A model generated the notes under the pieces. That model saw only the letters and a program-made list of their open reading frames with translations, did no database searches and was not told the DNA's origin. A program made the position numbers and the translations under genes. DNA of 64,000 nucleotides from Marchantia polymorpha subsp. ruderalis (taxonomy: Eukaryota; Streptophyta; Marchantiopsida; Marchantiales; Marchantiaceae), in assembly GCA_037833965.1 (NCBI GenBank), contig AP031352.1, positions 8,102,501 to 8,166,500 on the forward strand. The letters are read 5' to 3'. Positions 49,301 to 60,381 of the stretch are shown piece by piece. Each line of letters opens with the position of its first letter. The stretch's first letter is position 1.

Positions 49301-52143
49301 AAGAACGAGTTTGTTGTATTTTGCTCCACCCGTGTCAATGAGTCAACAAGTTTTTACTTTTTTCTCGCTCAAGTCAAAGCATCACGCCTACCTAAGTTGC
49401 AACTTCTATTTTTCCCGCCTGAATCTACACGCTCTTTTTTCTATTGTCAAATTACAATGTCCGACTTTTGATTTCTCTTCGAGTTTTCTACCAGCATCGT
49501 ACTTTAACGGTAAGAATTATTACCTATGAAAAAATTCACCTCCTTAACTTTGTATTTTTGCTACTATTGAACAAGAAAGATCTCAAGAAGAAAGTCAAGT
49601 GAGTAGCCGTCTGATGAACCTTTATGAACCAATCAACAATTTTAAAAGTTCCCCTAATCATAATATGTCATTTTTGCAATCTAAGAAAAAAAACAACACG
49701 AAGCGATATAAGGCACTCCAAGACTCCACGATGTTCACAAACGATAAAAGAAAAGAGTTGTATCAAAACAAACCACGCTGGATTTGTGAGCATTGGAGCT
49801 ATACACAGAAAGTTTGACGTCATCTAATATGACTCTACTAGTGGAGTTATGTTGTCAATCAAGACGACAACAAAGGAAGAATTAGCCTAGGGAATCAATG
49901 AACAAGACATTTTTCCATCCAAACTCTATCTTCCCCGTAATTTCTTGTTTGAGTAGCATAAACAAGAGTAAACAATCAATACTAAAATCACAAATGCACC
50001 AAGACATTATTAAATACGTCTGTGTAGCATCTAATACAAATTTTGCTTGCAAAGCATCATCAATTACATTCTTTTTGTAACCATAATATTAAAAAATATT
50101 ATAATCAACTTATGAATCTATGTGTCTACATTATCTACTTGCCATCAACAAGTTATAATCAAAATTTGACTTCTATTCGGAGAGAAATCTCACAAAGATC
50201 TGGGCTCTAAATACAATGCGATTACTTATTGTAGAATCTGCTATCTATGACATATTTGCACATGTATATTTTCGTCTATATTGTTATGAAAGTATTCACG
50301 CAGATTCACTTTCACAAAAATATAACAAAAACAAAAGACAAAAATTATTAAACCTGACATTATGAAAAATGTAGAAAACTAATCCAGTTATTGTCGATGA
50401 AAGGAACAACTCTTATTTTAAACACAACACAGATATTTGCAATCCTAAATCTAACAAGCTGGAACAATGGAGCTAGGATCAATTCATTTACAATCACAAA
50501 TGATAGGATCCTACCTCCATTGGAGCAACTGATACTCCGCGATCCAAGCTAGGAATTGAAATTTTGAAAGTTTGTCAAGATACTCTAGGTTAATATTGAC
50601 CTTGCTGCATTCTTGATGACAATTTGAATCTCTTTGAAGACTGCATGTTAATCGCGGACTTATTGACAAGAGCTAACTCCTTCCTCAAAAATAGCGAGCT
50701 GATGGGCTTTACAAGAATAACGTCATTTCAAACTTTGGCACAATCGACCACCCTTCTACAAATTCATTTACTTTGACACACTCGACTATCTGTTTTACAA
50801 ATTCATATGCTACCACATAATCTTGTTGCCCTTATCTACAATATGATTTTCCTTTGTCCACTTAGTTTTGCTATCATTATGGGTTGGCTTTTGATGAGGG
50901 TATAGTGACAATCGAAGAGGAGACTTTTGGTGCTAAATCCATTTTCAATTCCAAATTCAGTTCATGTATTCATATTTCAGCACCATCAAGGAGATTCAAT
51001 TTGTATATTTATCCTCTAGGGAAATACAATAGATCACCCGAGTTCTTGAGCTAGAAAACTTGCTCTTCTTATGTAGATAGAGACAGTCCCACAAGCAAAA
51101 GGAAATCCCAACGAATGATGCACAAGGAGTATCAACTTGTTGAGCATACAAACATAATGGCACACCTCTATCACGTACCTCTGCCAACATCCGCATATAA
51201 CAAAGGCACAGCTCTCCCACATCCCTCCGCCAACATCCGCCTATAACAAAGGTACAAAGATAAACACATAGAGTCAAACGTCTGAGAGCAAGCCTAGCTT
51301 ACTGGTACTAGATATATTTTGAGCAATCCCAAGAGTAGGATCCCTTCTTTCTCTATATCAAAGTGTTCACATCACTCAAAATTGTTTCCATTAAGTTTTG
51401 TTACGAAATCAAAATGTGAGTACATTTGGAAGAAAAAAACTACTAACATCCGATAATCCAAGTTAAATTGTGACTCCTTCTTATAGGAGCTCAGACCACA
51501 AGTCAATCCGAGTCACTCCGAGAGCTCACAATACCTCATAAAGAGTCATTTTACATACCCTAGTAAGTTTAGGATTAAGTAAGTTTCGCAAGAAGACTCT
51601 CAACCCATTAAATCCCATCAACCCATTAAAGCCCATACACGACATGCTAAACTTAAGATAACCTTCTAAGGTAGATAAACTTTCACTATCAGACAAAATG
51701 GAAGGAGCGAATCTAAAACTTGGACAAGACTACTTGTTCGCCGAGTCTAAAAAATTAATTAAAAACTTCACAACAGATTCAGCACTTGGCATATACATTC
51801 CACAACAAAAACATGCATGGTCTTCGGAAAGACCCACTATGTTTTGAGTACCTTTGAGATTAACCCAACACATGTTTGCTATCTAGTGTAGCACAAACAT
51901 AAGGTAGTAAATTGGCAAAAAATGAATGCCCTGTATGGTGCAATTTGCAAGCTACGTGAATGTCTTTATTTCTTAAAAAGTTTGAAATCTCACATACTAC
52001 TACTTCATTTTCAAATTTTGTTTCTAATCTTTCTTGAACACTTTTGAACAATTAATCAACACATAAAACCCACATTGATGCATAGATATAGAACAAATTA
52101 TTTGTTATTATGAGTAGATTGTACTCTAAAAAGTTCAATTTGC
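46386..52143. other. Long AT-rich stretch, no gene supported
   Basis: Almost 6 kb of AT-rich sequence. Open frames such as 47523-47771, 49254-49529 and 50996-51277 lack domains and codon character and are not called. A 46-bp tandem duplication (GCCAACATCCGC at 51183 and 51229, followed by ATAACAAAGG.ACA) lies inside one of them. Possible degraded retroelement fragments cannot be named. Confidence 0.5.
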
Positions 52144-52440
52144 AAATCTATTTAAAATGAATCAACATCAAAATCTTTCACTACCAACAATCTATAATAA
52201 TTAATTGACATTTGGCATGACAATCAAGCTACATTCATATCAAATCTACATAAAATGAATAAACATCGAAATCTTTCACTTAAAACAATCTATAATAACT
52301 AAATGAGAGTTGGCATGAAAATCAAGCTAAATTCATCTCAAATCTATTAAAAATGAACAAACATCAAAATCTTTCACTTCAAACAATCTATAATGACTAA
52401 ATGACATTCGACATGACAATCAAGCTAAATTCATCATATG
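52144..52440. repeat. Three ~98-bp tandem repeat units
   Basis: Units begin AAATCTA at 52144, 52242 and 52340. Each contains TAAAATGAA..AACATC.AAATCTTTCACT, ACAATCTATAAT.A.TAA and GGCATGA.AATCAAGCTA with modest divergence. The array sits about 115 bp left of the Tigger-like element. Confidence 0.9.
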
Positions 52441-52556
52441 AAAGACATCTCTTTTTTCTTCTCTTCTTTGCTTCATAAAGATGCAAGTTCACACCTCATC
52501 AAGCCTAAAGGTTTTATTGCAACAGTGAAATAAACAAGTCACAATAATGCATCATA

Positions 52557-55371
52557 CAGAGTTAAACCTCTGAATAGTGTCACCTCTTGTGAGTGACATC
52601 ATTAGTGACATGAAAATGAAGAACCATTAGTTTGTAACGGGGAATTTTATGCAATAATAGCAGTACGTCACTATTGTTAATAATGTCATTAGAATTTTCA
52701 ATAGTGACTGTGTTGAGCTTTAATTGCTATCATAATTGTCAAGAGTCTTTGTTTAGAGTTAAAAGTCTTCTATAAAAGCTTGTTGATTGATCTATCCTTA
52801 CATTTAAAAGTCCAACTCTTGATTGAAATGAAAGCTTCTCTCAGTGCTCCATCATGCTCAAGTTAAGTGCGCAATACAGATCTGTAGCAAGGTTTTGAAC
52901 TGACGATCAAGTTCAGATATGTTCACAATTTGTATGACATGTTCATGAGCACCTTCATAGTACAGACTTTCTGTCTGTATTGACTCTAGTTTAGATCTTT
53001 GCTTTATATTGACTATATCGTAGAACTACCCAAATTTCAAACATAGATATATCTGCTTCTGCTGAAACACGAGCAATTTAACATTCCTATCAAAAGGTGA
53101 ACATACAGATATGTATATTGACTGGGTCATGAGCAAACGAAGCTATGTCTTGTATAATTCTAAGGTGAACATATGTTCAAAGTTCATATTGTAATTACTT
53201 CGTTATTCTGCATGATGCATCTTTTGAGGCCATTCTATATCGGACTATTCTTTACTGCAAACCTTTGAGGCATAATAACAGATATAACTCAAGTTTATGA
53301 AGTTCAGAAAATTGAATGTGTCTCCAATTCTGTTTCTCCGTCCACTACAGACTATGGGCAAGCATTTATGAAAAATGTACTGATCAATGTTGTTTCATCT
53401 TCTAGATGATATGGCCAAATGAGATTGATTAGTTACAAAGTGAACTTTCTATATGGCCCAAAAACAACTGCTGATCTAAAGCCAATTGTAAGCATCATCT
53501 GAATTACATCAGTATCAGGAACGGAAACAAATTTCAGCAATAACAAGCTGAAAGGCTAGTGTAAACACAAAAACACTTCACTGTTCACTTTCTGTAAACA
53601 CATAAAGTGAACATTCATCCACAAAATCTCAGGTACAGAACTGTACTAATCTCTGTACTAAACATCCATACTCATCATCACTGTGGTGTTAACATCTCGA
53701 TATTCACGAATATGCAATACAAAAATTTTCATGGAGTTTTAGACGACTAATTAGTTAGCAAGCAAGGTACATATATGGAAACTAGCACTGTTGAAAATTA
53801 ATTATATCGAATCATAGAAATACAATTTACAGTGTGATTGTCGACTGTCTCAACCTTCTAAATTTTTCAATGTTCTGTTGATGTATCAAAGGACGACGAG
53901 GTCTTTGGAGATTGCAAAGCAGCATACTCTATAATTCTGTAGATAAAAACGATTCGATAGAAAATAATTCAATCAAGTCAGTGATTGCTTGATTCGCTTG
54001 CTCTACTGTCACCAAAGGCGAAATCTCACCAAAATCATCCTCACTATCACTGTGCAAGAGATTATGTTGCTCTAAAACCGATTTGACAATGCTAATATTG
54101 TCAATATAATAATCACCAGTACCATCAACAACATCAAGGTCAATAAGCTCTTCAACAACTACTTCTATACTTGAGTCATCAAGACCCAAGGACGCTGAAA
54201 AAGAATCGTTGAGTCATCAAGATCCAAGGACGCTGAAAAAAAATCGTTGAGTCAAATTTCTTGAAGAGTTTTCATCAAATCATCCACGGCCTGATTTGAG
54301 CTGCTACTGTATCTATCTATATCATGATTTGAAATTACGTTAGATACAAGAGGTAGATAGTTGGCTTTAACAAAACACATCTATACTATCCGACGCAGAT
54401 TTTACTCAACCAAGTACATTCCGGAGATGGGTATGATTGTTGATCGGAAATTGAGAATAAGAAGCACATTCACTCGCCTGTCACATCTCATACTCAGACA
54501 TTAAATGATTAAGCTGAGCACGACGAAAATGAGCTTTAAAAGATCGTATGACATCTTGATCCAGAAGTTGACATTCGCTAGTACTATTTGGAGTAAAAAA
54601 AATGATATACAAATTTTCAAACCTGAAAAAAGATTCTGTTGATCCCGATGGGTCTAAAATCTTAGACGCACAAACGTGATACGAACAGTTGTCTTAAAGT
54701 ACGTAGAAGATGCAGTTTCTGTCCTTGGCAATTTTGTTGTACTTGTGAAGCAGACGCATGTAGGAAGATGTATACTGCCAAGCTTTAGCTTGATGATCAT
54801 AAATAATTCCAAACGCCTTACTTATGTGAGGAATACCTTTCAAAGCTTGTGGACGAGCACTCTTCGTGATCACCTGCGTGATGAACTTTTCACATGAAGC
54901 ACTAACTTTAAGCGTCACTGTAATTCGTTCTTTACTTCGCTTCACTCCACGACCATCTGAATTGACTGTGCAGTACGATCTTGATGACGTCGTGCGATGC
55001 TGTAAAGCTGACTCGTTAATGTTAATGATGCATTCGAGTGGTACGTCGCATAACATTTCACGAATTTGTTGCAGACATTTCTCCACTTCCATGACACTAA
55101 TGTTGTTATGTTCTCCACACCTCCTCTTACTCGACGTTGAAATGCGCTTCAAATACTTCTCCAGCCATCCATTAGACGCAACAAATGATTGTAGAGAAAA
55201 TGGCCACCTAATGGATAACAACAGTGACAGATTGCAGCGAGAGAGGAAGAGGAGCCCACCAAACGCAAATAATGCGAGAAAAAATTTGACATCCTCTTGT
55301 GAGTGACACCTCCGAATAGTGACATAAAACCCTAGAACGGTTATGTGTCACTATCGGGAGCTTTAACTCTG
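52557..55371 (-). mobile_element. Pogo/Tigger-like DNA transposon, copy 1
   Basis: About 2.8 kb bounded by inverted ends CAGAGTTAAACC (52557) and GCTTTAACTCTG (ending 55371), each followed outward by TA (52555-52556, 55372-55373), the target of Tc1/mariner/pogo elements. A decayed transposase is read on the minus strand. Its 5' end (right) matches the 5' end of copy 2 in inverted orientation; its 3' end (left, 52557-52740) matches the 3' end of copy 2 (56190-56400). The N-terminal coding part present in copy 2 is missing here. Confidence 0.88.
53929..55221 (-). pseudogene. Tigger/CENP-B-like DDE transposase, decayed
   Basis: In reading order (minus): a CENP-B-type HTH end, VASNGWLEKYLKR (about 55180); IININESALQHRT, where the first catalytic Asp of the usual N-x-D-E-T-A motif is Asn; RGVKRSKERITVTLKVSAS; a region matching the W-x-x-x-x-x-F-x-x-W part; a stop near 54694 where the second Asp would be expected; then FFTPNSTSECQLLDQDVIRS (about 54610-54550), holding the third acidic motif. 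The acidic C-terminal tail is at 54189-53929. A 38-bp tandem duplication lies at 54171-54249. It lacks its N-terminus and is dead. Confidence 0.85.
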
Positions 55372-55373
55372 TA

Positions 55374-55501
55374 TGTGTGTAAAAGTCATGAAGTGAAGTT
55401 AGTGCATCTAAACACATATTGAAAATAATTAGTTGGAAAACAGATGTTTCATATGATCGGAGTCTAGACTTCATGTCAATCTTAATAATAAAATACAAGT
55501 A
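55374..55501. other. Spacer between the two head-to-head Tigger-like copies
   Basis: About 126 bp with no transposon similarity, bounded by TA on both sides (55372-55373 and 55500-55501). It is probably host DNA caught between two independent insertions. Confidence 0.7.
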
Positions 55502-56400
55502 CAGAGTTAAACCTCCCAATAGTGACACATAACCGTTATAGGGTTTTATGTCACTATTCGGAGGTGTCACTCACAAGAGGATATCTAATCTTTTCCCGCG
55601 TTATTTGCGTTCGGTGGGCGCTTCTTTCTTTCTCAACAAATCTGTCATAGTGCCTTGGGGGCGTTTCTTTCTCTCTCGCTACAATCTGTCGCAGTTGTTA
55701 TGCATTAGGTAGTCGTTTCTCTCTCAACGCAATCTGTACTTGTTTGGAGGGAGTTTTTTCTCTTTCTTAATCTACACCCGTTTTTATTCACACATGTCTA
55801 AACGCAAGCGTTGTTTGGACGTGAAGACGAAGTTGGAAATTTTGGATTTTCTGAATCAACCCGGAGCCACCCATGAAAATTGAAATCTTTCGACTTGTTT
55901 TCCTCCTCATGGATTTGGCTCCATCCTGACCAACTTGAAAAGGCGTGAAAATATTCCACTGGCAGAACCGACCTGTTCTTCTTTCCACTCGATTTGTCTC
56001 ATATTCCTTCCAGCACTCTTCCCACAAGGGTTTAAACATCGCACAACCAGATTGCAATGAGTGAGCAGAGACAGACGTAGACTTCTTCGCTCACATCATT
56101 TGATCAGTGACACGGATTCAAGGTCTGAGAATATTGTAACCACTGAGAAGACTTGGGATAGACCAATCAGCAAGCTCCGAAAGTAGACTTTAACTCTGAA
56201 CAAAGACTTTTGGTAATTATGATAGCTATTAAAGGTCGACATAGTCACTCTTGAAAAATCTAATGACACTATTAACAATAGTGACGTACTGTTATTATTG
56301 GATAAAATTAACCTTTAGAAACTAATGGTTCTTCATTTTCATGTCACTAATGGGAGGATGTCACTCACAAGAGGTGACACTATGGGGAGGTTTAACTGTG
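55502..56400 (+). mobile_element. Pogo/Tigger-like DNA transposon, copy 2 (internally deleted)
   Basis: About 0.9 kb between CAGAGTTAAACCTCCC (55502) and GGGGAGGTTTAACTGTG (ending 56400), flanked by TA on both sides. It is oriented opposite to copy 1, so the pair's outer ends form a long inverted repeat. A start codon at 55795 opens MSKRKRCLDVKTKLEILDFL, which resembles the N-terminal Psq/CENP-B HTH of Tigger transposases. A stop follows at about residue 30, and most of the transposase is deleted. It is a non-autonomous, MITE-like derivative of the same family. Confidence 0.85.
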
Positions 56401-56846
56401 TAGTAATGAATGTCGATGGTAAGAAGATGTTAAAGGGGTATCGACGTGAAAATTCATAGCCCATGGCCAGCCGGCGGTGGATGGATATTTGATGCTCCAA
56501 AATGATTTTTTTTCCCAGTCTCAACGTAGTTCGCATCTCCTCGCGTGGTTGGCTCATTATTGGAATGAGTTTACGAGCTTTTGAGAATGCTTGCTGTTCA
56601 CGGAATGTGGAGATTGCCCGGCACCGGAAAACAGAGTGACTGGCATGAAATCGTGCAGTTAGAATATTATCGCAGATGTTGAGATTGAGCACGACGACCT
56701 GTAGTCAGCGTACAAGTCCTTGGCGCTGGTGTGCTTGAATCTTGCGCAGGGAGGTGGAAATTGTTTGAGTTTTGGGCTCTGGACGATCCCTTTGGCGATC
56801 GAGAACTAACCCCAATTCTGTTCAAACTAGTGATTTTGGAATCGTC

Positions 56847-58387
56847 ATGGGTGGTCATGGAGGACTCAATATTCTCCCACAGAAACGATGGAATGTGTAC
56901 AATTTTGAAAACCGCGAGAAGGTGAGGAAAGATGAGGAAGAAGCAGCTCGGGAGGAAGCCATACGGCAACAGAAAGCCAGGAGAGAAGAAACGGAGTTTA
57001 AGTTGGAAAAATTGCGTCAAGGTGCCCAGTCGAAGAGGAGACGAGTCGACGGGGGTCCGAGTTCCATCAATGAGAATGAGAGCCAAGGAGCGATCGTCGT
57101 GCGAGGTACCGTTTCGGTCGAAGGGACATTGGCTTCAAAAGATGAGGCGGAGAGGCCACGACATATTAACTTGTTTGCGGAGTATGAAGCCAGAGAGAAA
57201 GAAGGGCAGGGAAAGGTTCGGGCGAAGGAAGAAGATCAGAAAGACGTAAGTAGAGGAAAAAAAGGAAAGAGAGAATTTCAGGACCATAGAGACAGGCAGT
57301 TGGAGAAGAAGGATGGAAAACCAACCGGAGAACCAGCCGACGATAATTACAGACTAGGTCATGGGGCTGTTGGTAAGAACGGAAAAAAGCCCTGGTACTT
57401 GATAAAAAGCTTTATGGTCGAGAGAACACGTGGTGAAAACGAAGTGCGAACAGAAAACAAATCGAGATGTTCTGGTGAGTAGTTTTTCCGCTCACCTTCA
57501 GACTGCTTCAGACTAAAGAACATTGTTTGGTTGGAAAGTTTGGCTGAGAATTAGATCACGCTTATCTACATCTCGAAAAAGCCACAAAGAAGCTTGGCAC
57601 ATCTGTCTGATTCCTTGGATAGTTGTTTGACACCCTTTGCCACGACTTTGAAAGAGTTTGCGCACTGGTGTTCCGTTGTGGGAGTGTAGGCTGTAGTAAC
57701 CTAGCACATGTGTATCTGCATCTTTATCGTGGTCATTTGGAGATTAAGCGATTGTATCTGTGATGTTTGGATGAACCCTACACTCTCTCGAATTTTGATT
57801 TTCACAGGCATGTATGTTCCTTCATTCTGACTAAAATTCGTATTGCGTGTTTGAATTGTGTTTACACGGTACTTTTCATTTTAGCCTTCTGGATGCACGC
57901 TTACGCTGTCGTCTCTAGCTACTTGCTTTCATTCCTTCTGTCTACTAATTTGATTGGCATTCAAACAGTGAAAAAACTCAGACAAGACATAGAACTCCTT
58001 AGTTTCAATTTATGTAACAAATCAGTGATCACCGCTTCCTGGTGGAAAACCCTAACAGCAATTGGGTTATGAACTTTTTTGTGGGGAATACATGATGCCT
58101 TCAGTCCTATGCTAGAGCCTTGAAACTCGTTATGGAACTGAAGTTGTACCGATGTATCTACTTTTGGCTTTGCAGATAGTGTGGAGCAACAGTCATCAAT
58201 GTCTACAAAATCTAAAAAATCCGTAGAGGATCTGAGAGCAGAGAGACTTGTCCGAGAACAAGAAGAGAGGGATAAGGCACGAAAGGTTGTGCGAGCTAAA
58301 GCAGGCAACTCGCTCAATAATGGCTATACTCGCCTTGCGGATGGACGCTTACCTCATTATCATGCCAGTTTTGGCAATGCACGGTAG
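56847..58387 (+). CDS. LENG1-like protein with N-terminal Cir_N domain, 2 exons
   Basis: Homolog of animal LENG1 (leukocyte receptor cluster member 1), a nuclear protein of the Cir_N family probably linked to pre-mRNA splicing; the plant function is not established. Exon 1 is 56847-57474 (donor CTG/GTGAGT) and exon 2 is 58176-58387 (acceptor TTTGCAG), in phase, giving about 279 residues. The N-terminus GLNILPQKRWNVYNFENREK is the Cir_N signature, followed by a highly charged helical segment. An NLFAEYEAREK motif lies in the middle, then KKPWYL. The end SVEDLRAERLVREQEERDKA followed by LPHYHASFGNAR matches the LENG1 C-terminus. ATG 56847 is chosen because MGGHGGLNILP aligns with the family start; an upstream in-frame ATG (56772) is less likely. 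The intron is 701 bp. Confidence 0.88.
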
Positions 58388-60381
58388 TAGATAGATGTTA
58401 GAAAGACTTTCAGGAGGGCGCACGATGCGGAGAAAGTGCTCACATTGGTGCTGTCGTGAATAGTGTCACCAAATTCTTTAAATCTTCAGCAGGTAATGAT
58501 GAAAACAAGCACAAATTTTTGCTTTCATTTCCTCACTGGTTCATTTAAGAAAACTCGTAGTATATTTCAAGCAGGAAGGTTAGGTGAAACGGGAAGAAAT
58601 TTGTCCACACAGAAATCGGATGTCTGACCTCTTTAGGGATGCTGTGCTTTGTGGCCATCTGTTGCTGGAGGGTAAGGAAGAGCTGTACTGATGTTCATAC
58701 TAGTGGACCGTGATGTCTATATGGTGAAGAGCCCTTTCACCTTTTCACCTATATGATGCAAAGAATGAATGTAGCACAGTCTGTTACAAGTTCCTTCTAT
58801 AAATTGCACTCCTAACCAATTGAGGTGATTGTAGTATTGCTATCCGGAGGATGAGGACACAGGAATACAGCGAAGCAGAAGCTCGAACGAGATTGTTTTG
58901 GTCGTTTGAGGAATCATAACGATCCACCTGAAGAGCTGATGTTACGAGCTTATGTGTGTCGATCGAAAAACTTCTGCTTTGTCCGGAGTGGGAGAACCCC
59001 TTGTAATCAATATGGCAGGGAATGAGCATTCCTTTCTTGGTTAAATGTAAACGTGACCTATGCCAAGCGTTGACATTTTGTAAAGTTTAGTGAGGAGATT
59101 ACAGGTTACTGGAACATTGTGGAGAATAGCAAGATTCTAAAAGTATGTTAGGTTTAGATATTGTACCTTTACGAGACGCCTTTGAGGGAATCAATTTATT
59201 GCTAAAGGCTCATGTGGTTTTGATCTCCAGAATAAGACTGGAGTTTTTATTGTGTGTTGAAACACCACATTATGTTAGTTCTTTATGTAACAGTCATCTC
59301 ATTGAATATACGTAAAACTTGTGCCTTCGTGCGTGGCACAACTTTTACTGTTGCCATCCATAAGAAACTAGCCCAACCAGTAGGTATTGAACGACGAGCC
59401 TTCATATGTCGTTGTGGCCTCATTGAAAACTTGAATTCATATATATAAATACTTGGATATGCAGAAGTTTCCCTGAACTTTATCATCTGAAGATGATAAT
59501 GTCATTCGGATCAATTCTGTGCAACCAGACCTACCAATTCATATCCTGTGCAGTGCAAAATCGAATTCCCCATTGTTCAAGTATAGAGAATTATTACCTC
59601 ATGCGTTTAACCGATTTGCCTGTGTTTAAAATTATGAAACCCACACTTCCACACCTAAGTTTCCGTAAGGAGTAGATGCTTGTGCTTTCGCAGCCATGCG
59701 ATTTCGAATGTATCGGGGATGTAGACTGCGCTCGACACTCTCATCGCAACAAGCGCCCTATGGCAACAGCTTCTACAGAGCTTCAACAACCCATTCGAGA
59801 TTGCTTCGCGATCTGAAAAATCACGCCGGGCGTAAGAGGAAGAGGCCAAGAAGAGAGCTTTCACCCGAATACCCTCCACTCGGAGTGCACGTAAATGGTC
59901 GAGAAAACTTAAATGAATCAGGACGGGAGGGGAGGAAACGCACCAATCACGAGTTAGCAATACGAAATGGTAGTAGCCCGGCCCGGCCCGGCCCGCGATG
60001 CACAGTCGCCCGTGGCCCGCGTATGCAACAATGGTGGAGTGTACTGTACAGTGGGTTCAGTAACTCGTCGGTGCTAGTGAGTTAGAGAATCGCGGAGCCC
60101 GTTGCCAGACCCGTACTTCTCTGCGGCAAGAGAGCAGCGAAGCAGAGGGCGGAACTCAGCCCGTGATGCGCAATAGCAACTGAGAGCTTGGGGCACCCGT
60201 CATCCGGAGGCTTGCTTCAGTGGCCCGCCTCGACAGACTGCTCATATCGTTCTTCGTGTATTGCTCGCTCTCGGGCAAATTTTGTGGTGCAAGACTCGGT
60301 TCGTCGGTCGATTGTGAGGGCGAGGGCGGGGTGATTCCACTTCTTCCGCACAGGAAACTTGGTAGAAGGGAGGGAGGAACG
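58388..60381. other. LENG1-RPN3 intergenic region
   Basis: The left part (58388-59690) is probably LENG1 3' UTR and spacer. The right part (59690-60381) is GC-rich with a CCCGG-type pentamer run at 59970-59992 and is likely the RPN3 promoter and 5' UTR. A 129-codon plus frame (59696-60085) has no domain and is not called a gene. Confidence 0.5.

Noticed and set aside
50996..51277. 93-codon Cys-rich minus-strand frame
   Set aside because: Generated by a 46-bp tandem duplication; no signal for a real secreted peptide and no splice or family support.
52557..56400. One 3.8 kb transposon with ~200-bp terminal inverted repeats
   Set aside because: Internal CAGAG/TA ends at 55371 and 55502 and the opposite coding directions show two separate copies.
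59696..60085. 129-codon plus-strand frame before RPN3
   Set aside because: Arg-rich low-complexity translation from GC-rich promoter-like DNA; no domain.
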